Shown here piece after piece: positions 53,606-62,514 of a DNA stretch of 64,000 nt. Numbering within the stretch: position 1 is the first letter of the stretch; each line of letters starts with the position of its first letter. The notes beneath the pieces are model-generated. The model saw nothing but the letters and a program-made list of their open reading frames with translations, was not told the DNA's origin and did no database searches. The position numbers were made by a program, and so were the translations under genes. Source of the stretch: Saccharomonospora azurea NA-128 (GTDB lineage: Bacteria > Actinomycetota > Actinomycetes > Mycobacteriales > Pseudonocardiaceae); the NCBI RefSeq assembly GCF_000231055.2, contig NZ_CM001466.1:664126-728125 (forward strand). Direction: 5' to 3'.

Positions 53606-53938
53606 ATGTCGTTCGACGTCGTGCCTGAAGACCTCGTCGCGCATGCCAGTCATCTCGACGGAATCAGTGATCGCCTGGACACCGCTGTCGACGCGGCCCG
53701 CACGGTCAGCATGGACGACAGCGCCTACGGGCTGCTGTGCGCTTTCCTGCCACCGATCATCAATCCCATGGAGGACGACGGGGTCGCCGCGCTGGAGGCC
53801 GCCGTGGAAGGCGTCGCCGTGCTCGCGGACAACATTCGCAAGGCGGGCGAGTCGTATCGCGACGCGGACGCCTCGAACGAACGACCGATGACCGGCTTCG
53901 AGCGAGCCCTCGATTCCACGACGATCAGAACCGCCTGA
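53606..53938 (+). CDS. Type VII secretion target, EspC/DUF2580-like
   Basis: The 110-residue helical protein starts MSFDVVPEDLVAHASHLDGI, then SDRLDTAVDAARTVSMDDSAYGLLCAFLPPIINPM, and a second helix ALEAAVEGVAVLADNIRKAGESYRDAD. This matches the ESX-associated EspC-like family whose genes precede large T7SS substrates. It probably dimerises with, or chaperones, the WXG-like N-terminus of the adjacent Rhs protein, whose gene starts about 100 nt downstream. There is no Sec signal peptide. Confidence 0.85.
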   Translation: MSFDVVPEDLVAHASHLDGISDRLDTAVDAARTVSMDDSAYGLLCAFLPPIINPMEDDGVAALEAAVEGVAVLADNIRKAGESYRDADASNERPMTGFERALDSTTIRTA

Positions 53939-54041
53939 AGCCGCTGACCCTGCCACCAGGTCATTTCCGAAATGCCCGGACGGCCCTTGTTGCCCATTTT
54001 CGATGGTCGCGATCGACCGACTCCTAGGGGGGGAGCCACCG

Positions 54042-57000
54042 GTGAGCAACCCGCTGATCGCCGAGGTGCAGGATTCGACCGAGGCGTACTCCGGTATCCC
54101 GTTGCTGGAGTCGGTGTTCGACACCAAGCAGGCCATCGAGAGCGGCGACTGGGCCGCGGGCGTGATGGGTGTCGTGGGCACCGGCCTGGACATGCTCGGC
54201 ACGGTGCTGGACCCCTTCGGCTCGATCCTGGCCGCGGGCGTGGGCTGGTTGCTGGAACACGTCGGCCCGCTGTCCGACGCGCTCGACGCGCTGACCGGCG
54301 ATCCCGACGTGATCAGCTCGCACGCGGAGACGTGGCAGAACGTGGGCACGGAGCTCGCGTCGATCAGCGCGGACCTGCTCAAGGCCGTCGACGAGGACAC
54401 GACGACGTGGACCGGCCCGGCCGCGGACACCTACCGTCAGCGCGGCGCCGACACCGCGACCTTGCTGCAGGCGGCGCAGTCCGCGGCCGAGGGCGCCGGC
54501 AGTGGCATCGCGACCGCCGGTGAAGTGGTGGCGGCGGTGCGGACACTGGTCCGCGACATCGTCGCCGAGCTCGTCGGACGCCTAATCAGCTGGGCCCTCC
54601 AGGTGGTGTTCACTCTCGGCATCGGCCTGACCTGGGTCGTCCCTCAGGTCGTCAACGCGGTGTCGAAGACCGCGTTGAAGATCACCGACCTGACGACCAA
54701 GCTGATCGAGGCCATGGGGAAGCTCGGGCCGCTCCTGGCGAAGCTCGGCGACAAGTTCCGGGAAGCGTCCACGACACTGAAGAAGATCAAGTCCGGCGAC
54801 CCCGGCAACCCGCGCTCGGTGGAGGGCGGCAACACCACGCCGAGCGGCTTCGGCGGGACGAGTGGCGAACGCGGCGGTTCCGGAGGTGGAAGCCCCCGGC
54901 CCGACCACCAGCCGAGGTCCGATTCCGGGACGACCGACACCACCACGTCCGGATCGTCGACGCCACCGCCACAACAGTCGAGGCCCGGCAACACCACGCC
55001 GAGCAGCGGGCAGGACACCAGGAACACCAACGTCTCCGCCGACGACCGCAACTGCGCGGGCGACCCGGTGGACGTCGCCACCGGTGAAGTGATCGTGGCA
55101 CAGATCGACCTCACGCTGCCCGATCTGCCGCTCCCCGCCCTCGAACGCACCCACGTCTCGTCCTACCGCGAAGGCCGCTGGTTCGGCCCGTCCTGGTCGT
55201 CCACACTGGACCAGCGCTTGGAGATCCGCGGCGAGACCGTCCGCTACTTCGCTCCCGACGGCATGATCTTGACCTATCCCCTGCCGTCCCCGACGGCCTC
55301 CGCGCTGCCCGAGGCAGGGCCACGGTGGCCGTTGTCCCGCCACGCCGACGGCCGTTGGACGCTCGAGAAGCGTCCGGCACGCCACACCCTGCAGTTCGCG
55401 GGATCAGGGTCGGTCCTGCCGCTGCGGGCCGTGGAGGGCCCCGACGGCCAGCGCAGCGAGCTCACCTACGACGAGGCGGGAGCGCCCGCGGTACTGGCCC
55501 ACTCCAGCGGGGTTCGGATGGGCTTCCGGGTGGAGGGATCCCGGGTGACCGAGCTGGCCGTCCTGGGCACCGGCGGCCTTCCCGACGTCCTCGTGATGCG
55601 ATACCGTTACGACGGCCACGGCAGGCTGACCGATGTCGTGAACTCCTCGAACGGCCCACAGCGCTTCGACTACGACCCCCACGGTCGGGTCACGGGCTGG
55701 CAGGACCGCAACGGCGTCTGGTACCGCTACGTGTACGACTCGGCGGGACGGTGCGTGCGCACCGTGGGTACCGACGGATTCCTCGACGGCGTCTTCGTCT
55801 ACGACACCGAGCGTCGCGTCACCACGCACACCGACTCCCTCGGCCGCACCACGGTGTACGAGCTCAACGAGGCACACCAGACCGTGCGCGAGACGGACCC
55901 TCTGGGCAACGTGACCGCCTTCGAGTGGAACGGCTACAACCAGTTGCTCGCCCGCACCGATCCGCTCGGCCGCGTGACCCGGTACGACTACGACGCCGAC
56001 GGCCTTCCGGTGTCGATCACCCGCCCGGACGGCAGCGTCGTGTCGCTCGACCACTCCGACGACACGCTGACGTCGTTCACCGTCGTCGAGAACGGGAGGA
56101 CCTGGACGGGGCACTACACCGACACCGCCCCCGACCCGGTGCGTGAGCCGGTCGGCGTCGCCACCGCGCTCGACGTCTCGGCCGTCCCCACGCCCGGACC
56201 GCTCCCGGGTGGCGAGGAGGACCGCGACCAGTTCGGCAGGCCTCGCTCGATCCCGAGCCCCGGAGGTGGACGCGTCCTGCTCGGCTGGACGGTCGACGGG
56301 GCGCGCGCGACGCGGATCAGCCCGCACCGAGCGCGCGCGGTGTGGCAGTACGACGGCGAGGGCAACGAGATCGCGCACGTCGACGAACTGGGCCACGTCA
56401 CCAGGCGCGAGTACGGTCCCTTCGATCTGCTCACCGCCGAGGTCGACCCGGCGGGGGCCCGCACCGAGTACCGATACGACACGGAACTGCGGCTGGTGTC
56501 CGTCACCGATCCGCTCGGCAGAATCTGGAGCTACCGCTACGACGCCGCGGGCCGGCTCGCGGGCCAGACCGACTTCGACGGCCGGGTCTGGACCTACGAG
56601 CACGACGCGGCAGGTCAGGTGGTCCGAGCCACCCAGCCCGACGGCCAGGTCGTCGAGTACGGCTACGACCTGCTCGACAACCTCGTCGAGCTGCGCACGC
56701 CGCACGGCAGCACCCGCTACGACTACGACCCGGTGGGAGAGGTCGTGCGGGTGACGTCCGCGGACTCCGTGGTGGAGTTCGAGCGTGACGAGGACGGTCG
56801 CGTCGTTCGCGAGGTGGTCGACGGCCTGGCCGTGACCTTCGCCTACGACGCCGAGCGGAACACCATCCGCCGGCGAACCCCCTCCGGGGTCGAGAGCGAG
56901 TGGTCGTTCGACGAGTCGGATCGGCCGGTGACGCTCCGCACCGAGGGCCACGCCGTGCGGTACCTGCGCGACGCCGACGGCCGCATCGTGCGGCGCGACA

Positions 57001-58868
57001 CGGACGGCCGCAGCGTGCTGGCCCAGTCGTTCGGTGCCGGCGAGCACGTCGAGGAGCAGACACTCTCGACGGGCGGAATTCCCTTGCAGCGTCGCGCCTT
57101 CGAATACCAGGCCGACGGCAAACTGGCCGCACTCCGGGACGAGGTCGCCGGCAACCTCGCACTGACCCGCGACGCCGCCGGACGCATCGTCACCGACGGC
57201 CGCGACACGTTCCGGTACGACCCGGCCGGGAACCTGGTGGCCTGGTCGAGCAGCCCAGGCCTGGCACTCGACTACGACGCCCTGGGCCGCCGGATCCGTT
57301 GTCGCGAGGCCACACCCGGTGGCGAGCGCATCTGGGAGTACTCCTGGACCGGGGAGCTGCTCACCGGCCTTCGCACCCCGGACGGCCACCAGTGGCGCTA
57401 CCGCTACGACCCGCTGGGACGGCGGATCGCCAAGGAACGGCTGCTGGCGGACGGGTCGGTGGCCGAGTCCGTCCGGTTCGTCTGGGACGGCACGATCTTG
57501 ATCGAGCAGATCCACGTCGACGAGCACGGCATCACCCGGAGCACGACGTGGGAGCGGCTCCCCACCGAGCACACGCCGGTGACGCAGCTCGAACGCGGCC
57601 CAGGTGGCGAACGCTTCCACTCCGTCGTGACCGACGCGCTCGGCACGCCGACCGCACTGGTCGACGAAGCCGGTGCGCTCGCGTGGGTCGGGCGGCGGTC
57701 CGTGTGGGGCCGGGTCCCGCCCTCCCCCGCCGCGCCGACCTCCATTGCGCTGCGCTTCCCCGGCCAGTACGCCGACGAGGAATCCGGCCTGCACTACAAC
57801 GTGTTCCGGTACTACGACCCGGTCACCGCGCGCTACCTCAGTCAGGACCCGCTGGGCATGGAGGCCGGGCCGAACCCCACCGCCTACGTCACGGACCCGT
57901 TCTCCGAGTGCGACGCGCTGGGGTTGATGAAGTGCTCGAACAACTCGTCCGGCAGCAAACCGCCGTCGACCAACTCGCCTGCCCAACACAACGCGAACAA
58001 CGCGGGTGGCAGCGCGAACACCCCGGCGCAGCCGGGCGGCAAGCGGAAGAAGAGCGCCGGCAACAGCGCGAATCCCCAGCCGGCCAAGAAGCCGAAGAAG
58101 CAACCGGGTCCGTGGGACCGGGCAGATTTCAACAATGACACGTTGAAGGACATCAAGACGCAGAAGAAGAACAACCCCGACTACTCGGGCGGGAACGTCC
58201 ATGCACGACACATCGTCTCGTTCCAGACGATGCGCGACAGCCTGAGAACCTGGGTGGACGACCGTTTCCCGGTCGGACATCCGCAACGGGACTCCATGAT
58301 CGACGAGTACTCCGCGAAGCTCGATCGAATGAACAGCAACATCGAGAACCTGCCACTCGGCCCCGGCGCCCCGAACTCGTCCATCGGCGGTGTCGTCAAC
58401 AATTTCGACACCATCGAGAAACGAATCGACGGCAGGTTCCCCTCGGACGATTTCGTCAAGGACAGCAACGGCAACTTCGTCCTGGACAGCCAGGGAAACA
58501 GAATTCCCGAAATGGAGCCGCCGATGGCTCCGAGCGAGGCTTTCGACAAGAGTTCCGGGTACTACAAGAACATCCGTGACGAGTTCGGCAAGCCGATCAT
58601 GACGGCAGCCGACACGATCACAGACCCCGCCGAGCGGAAGGAGTTCCTCAACGACGTCAGGTTCTCCGCCGACTTCGACTGGCCCGGTGGCGACAAGCAG
58701 GAGTTCAAGCAATGGAAGAACGTCCACGACGAGATCGTCAATATCGGCGAGAACCCCGGTGACTACACAGCGCAGCACGTCGACGAGGTCATCGATCGGT
58801 TCTTGAACCTGAACAAGCCGAGTGGCGCGCACGAATCATGGCCGGATTGGCAGGCTCGGCCGAAGTAG
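54042..58868 (+). CDS. Rhs/YD-repeat polymorphic toxin with T7SS-type N-terminus and unrecognised C-terminal tip
   Basis: The GTG start follows GGGGGGAG by 6 nt; an upstream in-frame ATG at 54003 has no such site. Of about 1608 residues, 1-240 form a WXG100/PPE-like helical secretion domain with TTTWTGPAADTYRQRG near 120. Residues 245-335 are a Gly/Ser/Pro linker. A DUF6531-type cap begins at CAGDPVDVATGEV (about 338). YD repeats (YDYDADGLP, YEHDAAGQV and many more) run to about 1255. The core ends YLSQDPLGMEAGPNPTAYV. After an Asn/Lys-rich linker, the last 240 residues have no recognised family. VHARHIVSF and NSNIENLPLG suggest an HNH-like nuclease, tentatively. The tip DNA is visibly lower in G+C. 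Confidence 0.92.
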   Translation: MSNPLIAEVQDSTEAYSGIPLLESVFDTKQAIESGDWAAGVMGVVGTGLDMLGTVLDPFGSILAAGVGWLLEHVGPLSDALDALTGDPDVISSHAETWQNVGTELASISADLLKAVDEDTTTWTGPAADTYRQRGADTATLLQAAQSAAEGAGSGIATAGEVVAAVRTLVRDIVAELVGRLISWALQVVFTLGIGLTWVVPQVVNAVSKTALKITDLTTKLIEAMGKLGPLLAKLGDKFREASTTLKKIKSGDPGNPRSVEGGNTTPSGFGGTSGERGGSGGGSPRPDHQPRSDSGTTDTTTSGSSTPPPQQSRPGNTTPSSGQDTRNTNVSADDRNCAGDPVDVATGEVIVAQIDLTLPDLPLPALERTHVSSYREGRWFGPSWSSTLDQRLEIRGETVRYFAPDGMILTYPLPSPTASALPEAGPRWPLSRHADGRWTLEKRPARHTLQFAGSGSVLPLRAVEGPDGQRSELTYDEAGAPAVLAHSSGVRMGFRVEGSRVTELAVLGTGGLPDVLVMRYRYDGHGRLTDVVNSSNGPQRFDYDPHGRVTGWQDRNGVWYRYVYDSAGRCVRTVGTDGFLDGVFVYDTERRVTTHTDSLGRTTVYELNEAHQTVRETDPLGNVTAFEWNGYNQLLARTDPLGRVTRYDYDADGLPVSITRPDGSVVSLDHSDDTLTSFTVVENGRTWTGHYTDTAPDPVREPVGVATALDVSAVPTPGPLPGGEEDRDQFGRPRSIPSPGGGRVLLGWTVDGARATRISPHRARAVWQYDGEGNEIAHVDELGHVTRREYGPFDLLTAEVDPAGARTEYRYDTELRLVSVTDPLGRIWSYRYDAAGRLAGQTDFDGRVWTYEHDAAGQVVRATQPDGQVVEYGYDLLDNLVELRTPHGSTRYDYDPVGEVVRVTSADSVVEFERDEDGRVVREVVDGLAVTFAYDAERNTIRRRTPSGVESEWSFDESDRPVTLRTEGHAVRYLRDADGRIVRRDTDGRSVLAQSFGAGEHVEEQTLSTGGIPLQRRAFEYQADGKLAALRDEVAGNLALTRDAAGRIVTDGRDTFRYDPAGNLVAWSSSPGLALDYDALGRRIRCREATPGGERIWEYSWTGELLTGLRTPDGHQWRYRYDPLGRRIAKERLLADGSVAESVRFVWDGTILIEQIHVDEHGITRSTTWERLPTEHTPVTQLERGPGGERFHSVVTDALGTPTALVDEAGALAWVGRRSVWGRVPPSPAAPTSIALRFPGQYADEESGLHYNVFRYYDPVTARYLSQDPLGMEAGPNPTAYVTDPFSECDALGLMKCSNNSSGSKPPSTNSPAQHNANNAGGSANTPAQPGGKRKKSAGNSANPQPAKKPKKQPGPWDRADFNNDTLKDIKTQKKNNPDYSGGNVHARHIVSFQTMRDSLRTWVDDRFPVGHPQRDSMIDEYSAKLDRMNSNIENLPLGPGAPNSSIGGVVNNFDTIEKRIDGRFPSDDFVKDSNGNFVLDSQGNRIPEMEPPMAPSEAFDKSSGYYKNIRDEFGKPIMTAADTITDPAERKEFLNDVRFSADFDWPGGDKQEFKQWKNVHDEIVNIGENPGDYTAQHVDEVIDRFLNLNKPSGAHESWPDWQARPK

Positions 58869-58972
58869 GACTGATCAAAACGTGACGGCCGGGGCTCACG
58901 CCGCGATGGACCCGCGACAGGCGAGGGCTCGGGTCGAGGACGAGATGGCACAGGATTCGAGGGGGACGAACC

Positions 58973-59557
58973 GTGACGGGTGCCGGTGGACTCGGCGAGG
59001 CGATGCGAGATCCGGACGAGGCGATCCGGCGGATGAACGACTGGGCCGCGGGGTTCGCCCGCAAGGCCGAACGCTACGCGGCGGCGCAGGAGCGGACCGA
59101 GCAGCTGACGCTGTCGGCCACGAGCCCGGACGGCACGGTGCGGGTGACGGTCGGCGCCGACGGCGTGGTGTCGGATCTGGCGTTCAGCGCCAAGACCCGC
59201 ACGATCCCGCCCGAGGAGCTGGCGCGCATGGTCCTCACGACCATGCGCCAGGCGCAGGCGGGAATCACCGAGCGGGTCGCCGAGGTGATGGACGACGTCC
59301 TCGGCGACGAGGACCGGCAAACGCGCGCCGCCATGCTCGGAGCACTCAGCGCGCGCTTCGACCCCGAGGACCCCGACGACGGCCCGCCCGCACCACCCGC
59401 GCCGACGCCCCCTCCTCCCCCGGCGCCGTCCTCCGGCTCCCCGGCCCCCACCGGCGGCCCTCCGAGCCCGCCCAGGCCGACGCAGTCCGGCAGGCCGGCG
59501 TCACCGCGGCACGCGGGCGGTGTCGACCCCGACGAGGCCGACAACAACCCCTGGTGA
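58973..59557 (+). CDS. YbaB/EbfC-family protein with Pro-rich tail, T7SS-associated
   Basis: The 194-residue protein starts at GTG after GAGGGGGACG. The YbaB fold occupies residues 20-110: WAAGFARKAERYAAAQE (helix), then LTLSATSPDGTVRVTVGADG, VVSDLAFSAKTRTIPPEELA and MRQAQAGITERVAEVMDDVL. The last 70 residues are Pro/Ser-rich. Actinobacterial T7SS substrate loci often encode such proteins, possibly as chaperones. It occupies the place where an Rhs immunity gene would be expected, but it does not look like a known immunity protein. Confidence 0.85.
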   Translation: MTGAGGLGEAMRDPDEAIRRMNDWAAGFARKAERYAAAQERTEQLTLSATSPDGTVRVTVGADGVVSDLAFSAKTRTIPPEELARMVLTTMRQAQAGITERVAEVMDDVLGDEDRQTRAAMLGALSARFDPEDPDDGPPAPPAPTPPPPPAPSSGSPAPTGGPPSPPRPTQSGRPASPRHAGGVDPDEADNNPW

Positions 59558-59565
59558 CCCCGCGC

Positions 59566-59646
59566 GTGTCCGCGTCCTGCGTACGCGAGTTCGTCGTCGC
59601 CGTACGAACCGACCGCCCGACGCCCCGCCGTATAGGTCGTTATACA
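59566..59646 (+). repeat. Composite intergenic repeat, right copy (downstream of the Rhs module)
   Basis: It starts GTGTCCGCGTCC, then TGCGTACGCGAGTTCG, and ends with GTATAGGTCGTTATACA at 59630-59646, identical to the left copy's 17-mer. The first 28 bases match the left copy at 25 positions. It lies between convergent genes, so a promoter or operator role is unlikely here. Confidence 0.8.
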
Positions 59647-59759
59647 TAACACTGCTGCCGCGTCGTGCCGGCGGTCGGCTGTGTATCGATCGGCCGGCTC
59701 CTGGATCTCGCGGCGCAGGCGGGCGGCGGTTCGGGTGGTCCGGTTGGCAGAGGACCCAC

Positions 59760-62303
59760 TCACCGGGCAGCTCGCGACCCGCCCTTCAGGCGCGTGTCCT
59801 CGGGATCGAACAGCGGCGTGCGCCCCGCGCGCGCCACGGTGACCGGGTAACGCTGCCCGAGGTACTCGACCAGCAGTCGTGTGCCCTCGACGGCGAGATC
59901 CCGTGGCAGATAGGCCATCAACAGGTAGGTGCCCAACGACGGCGCCGGTCCGGCGCTCGTCACCTGCGCCGGCCGTCCGCGGCGGTCGACGATGCGCTCG
60001 CCACCGGTCGTGAGCACCGGCTCGCCGCCTTGCGGATAGCGCACGACGCCGTCGGCGTCCACGTGGTCGCGCGCCGCCCCCATGTCGAGCGTGCAGAGCA
60101 CGGCCGCCGGGCCCGTCTCCCGCGCCGCCAGATAAGCGTCCTTGCCCACGAAGTCGGCGGTCTTCACCTTCGGCAGCGCCAGCCCCGCCTCGACGGGATC
60201 GTGCTCGGAGTCCAACTCGGCCCCCATCAACCGGTATCCCTTCTCCAACCGCCCCGTGGTGCCGTACACCCCGATCCCCGCGGGCACGATGCCGAAGAGG
60301 CCGCCCGCCGCCGCCACGACGTCCCAGAGACGTTGCCCCTGCTCGAACGGCGCGTGGAGCTCCCAGCCGAACTCACCGACGTACGACACGCGCACCGCGA
60401 GCACGTCCACAGTGTCCACGGTGAGACGCTTCGCCCGCCCGAACGGCAACGCGGCGTCCGACACGTCGTCGTCGGTCACCGTGGTGAGCACGTCGCGGGC
60501 GCGCGGCCCCCACAACCCGAGCGTGCACACGGCCGACGTGACGTCGGTGAACACCACGGAACCGTCCTCCGGCAGATGACGCGTGAACCAGAACGCGTCC
60601 CGCGCCCCGTCGGCCGCACCCGTGATCACGCGGAAGTGCCGCGGCCCGAGCCGCACGATCGTGAGGTCGCTGCGGAACCCGCCGCCGGGCGTCAGCACGG
60701 GCGTGTAGATCAGGGCCCCGACGGGCCGGTCGACCTGGGCGACGACGAGGTGTTGCAGGTAGTCGAGCGCACCCGGCCCGGCGATGTCGAACTGCGCGAA
60801 CGCCGACAGGTCGATCATCGCGCCGCGCTCGCGCATCGCGAGATGCTCGGCCTCGATGATCGGCGACCACCAGCGGGCGTCCCACTCGTGTTCGCGCTGC
60901 GGCACCCGGTCGCCGTACTCCTCCAGCAACACCTCGTTCGCGCCGTACCACTGCGGACGTTCCCATCCCCCGACCTCGAAGAACACCGCGCCCAGCGCCG
61001 TCTCCCGGGCATGGAACGGGGACACGCGCTGCGGCCGCACCGACTCCCACTGCTCTCGCGGGTGGACGATGCCGTAGGTCTTGTTGAACCCCTCCTCCGC
61101 GCGCGCCCGCACGGCGGCCCGCGTGCGCTGGTGCGGGTAGAAGCGCGCGATGTCGGCGCCGTGCAGATCGATCTCGGTGTCGCCGTGGGTCATCCACTGC
61201 GCGAGCATGCGCCCGACCCCGGGACCTTCCTTGATCCAGACCGCGGCCGCCGACCACAGTCCCCGCACCTCCGGCGTCTCGCCCAGCACGGGCGCACCGT
61301 CCGGCGTGATCGACAACAACCCGTTGATGGCATGGCGCACGTCGGCCTGCGGTGTGTCGAGAAGGGTCCCGACCAGCGCGTGCGCATCCTCCAGCTGCGT
61401 CCGGAAGTCCTCAGCCGTGAACGGCAGCTGCGTGGGCGACAGGGCCGACTCCGCGATCGACGGGATATCCTCGGGCTCGTGCAGGATCGGGCGGTGAGCG
61501 TAGGAGCCGATCTCCAGATCCGCGCCCCGCTGCCGCTCGTACATCATCGCGTCCATGTCCCGCACCAGCGGGTAGGCGATCTGCGCACCCGTCTTCTCCA
61601 GCTCCGGGATCGGGCCCACGTCGATCATCTGGTGCACGGCCGGGGACAACGGGATGCGCGCCCCCGCCAGCTCCGCGATGCGCGGACTCCACACCCCGCA
61701 CGCGATCACGACGGTGTCGGTGACGATCACACCGGCATCCGTCTCGACCGCCCGCACACGCCCGTCCTCGACTCGGATGCCGGTGACCTCCGTGTTCGGT
61801 GACACGGTGAGCGCACCGAGGTCGTTCGCCCGCCCCCGCAACAACGCCCCGGCCTCCACCGGATCGACCACCCCGCCCGAAGGCGTCCAGAAACCCGCTC
61901 GCACCAGGCTCGTGTCGACGAACGGCACCAACTCCCCCACCCGCGCCGCGTCGACGAACTCGGCCTCCACCCCGTAGGCACGCGCCGACGCCATGCGCCG
62001 GTGCAGCTCGTCGACCCGCTCCGGCGTCCGCGCGAGCTCCAACCCGCCGCACGTGGTGAGGACACCGAGCTTGTCGTACTGGTGCAGCGAGTCGACCGTC
62101 AGCGCCGTGATCTCCTTCGAATGGTCGACGGGGAAGACGAAGTTCGACGCGTGTCCCGTCGATCCGCCCGGATCCGGCAACGGCCCCTTGTCGAGCAGTA
62201 CGATGCGCCGCCACCCCGCGTCCGCGAGGTGGTAGCTCACCGAATTGCCCACGATGCCGGCTCCGATGACGACGACATCGGCCTCGACGGGAAGCTGACT
62301 CAT
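59760..62303 (-). CDS. Dimethylglycine dehydrogenase-like protein (FAD oxidoreductase fused to GcvT domain)
   Basis: The 847-residue protein starts MSQLPVEADVVVIGAGIVGN after AGGAGGTGGCC. The N-terminal DAO domain (1-380) has the FAD motif VVIGAGIVGNSVSYHLADAG and GSTGHASNFVFPV, where His is the usual FAD-attachment site. A connecting FAO_M region follows, then a GcvT tetrahydrofolate-binding domain (about 425-720; YVGEFGWELHAPFEQGQRLW) and a GCV_T_C barrel. Such enzymes demethylate dimethylglycine or sarcosine-type amines and capture formaldehyde as methylene-THF. The formate-THF ligase gene lies just upstream on the same strand. Confidence 0.9.
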   Translation of the reverse strand: MSQLPVEADVVVIGAGIVGNSVSYHLADAGWRRIVLLDKGPLPDPGGSTGHASNFVFPVDHSKEITALTVDSLHQYDKLGVLTTCGGLELARTPERVDELHRRMASARAYGVEAEFVDAARVGELVPFVDTSLVRAGFWTPSGGVVDPVEAGALLRGRANDLGALTVSPNTEVTGIRVEDGRVRAVETDAGVIVTDTVVIACGVWSPRIAELAGARIPLSPAVHQMIDVGPIPELEKTGAQIAYPLVRDMDAMMYERQRGADLEIGSYAHRPILHEPEDIPSIAESALSPTQLPFTAEDFRTQLEDAHALVGTLLDTPQADVRHAINGLLSITPDGAPVLGETPEVRGLWSAAAVWIKEGPGVGRMLAQWMTHGDTEIDLHGADIARFYPHQRTRAAVRARAEEGFNKTYGIVHPREQWESVRPQRVSPFHARETALGAVFFEVGGWERPQWYGANEVLLEEYGDRVPQREHEWDARWWSPIIEAEHLAMRERGAMIDLSAFAQFDIAGPGALDYLQHLVVAQVDRPVGALIYTPVLTPGGGFRSDLTIVRLGPRHFRVITGAADGARDAFWFTRHLPEDGSVVFTDVTSAVCTLGLWGPRARDVLTTVTDDDVSDAALPFGRAKRLTVDTVDVLAVRVSYVGEFGWELHAPFEQGQRLWDVVAAAGGLFGIVPAGIGVYGTTGRLEKGYRLMGAELDSEHDPVEAGLALPKVKTADFVGKDAYLAARETGPAAVLCTLDMGAARDHVDADGVVRYPQGGEPVLTTGGERIVDRRGRPAQVTSAGPAPSLGTYLLMAYLPRDLAVEGTRLLVEYLGQRYPVTVARAGRTPLFDPEDTRLKGGSRAAR

Positions 62304-62509
62304 GGCCACCTCCTGTGCTCCTGTGGGACACCCACACCCGGTCGGCGTCCACAGACGACCCCGGCAACCCTCGCCCGCGGCCACCTCCTATGCTCCTGTG
62401 GGACACCCACACCCGGTCGGCGTCCACAGACGACCCCGGCAACCCTCGCCCGCGGCCACCTCCTGTGCTCCTGTGGGACACCCACACCCGGTCGGCGTCC
62501 ACAGGCGAC
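62304..62509 (-). repeat. Three 75-bp tandem repeats carrying the ribosome-binding site
   Basis: Units span 62304-62378, 62379-62453 and 62454-62509, the last truncated after about 55 bp. Each includes, on the minus strand, GGAGCACAGGAGGTGGCC, so the site that serves the downstream ATG at 62303 is present in triplicate. The middle copy has one change (ATAGGAGG). The array fills the whole 211-bp gap between the ligase and dehydrogenase genes. Confidence 0.95.
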
Positions 62510-62514
62510 CCTGC

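Noticed and set aside
55404-58832. 1142-codon minus-strand frame opposite the Rhs gene
   Set aside because: Although very long, it is low-complexity Val/Arg/Gly/Asp sequence mirroring YD repeats on the plus strand, where DUF6531 and Rhs core motifs are unmistakable.
58882-58972. Short frame with MDPRQARARVEDEMAQDSRG between the Rhs and YbaB-like genes, considered as an immunity gene
   Set aside because: It runs out of coding quality after about 25 codons and overlaps the YbaB-like gene in another frame; it is too short and unsupported.
53606-59557. Rhs module considered as an integrated phage or transposon
   Set aside because: No integrase, transposase, phage structural gene or terminal inverted repeats were seen; only the direct repeats are noted.
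62304-62509. Tandem repeats considered as a CRISPR array
   Set aside because: The 75-bp units are contiguous head-to-tail with no unique spacers, and no cas genes are present.
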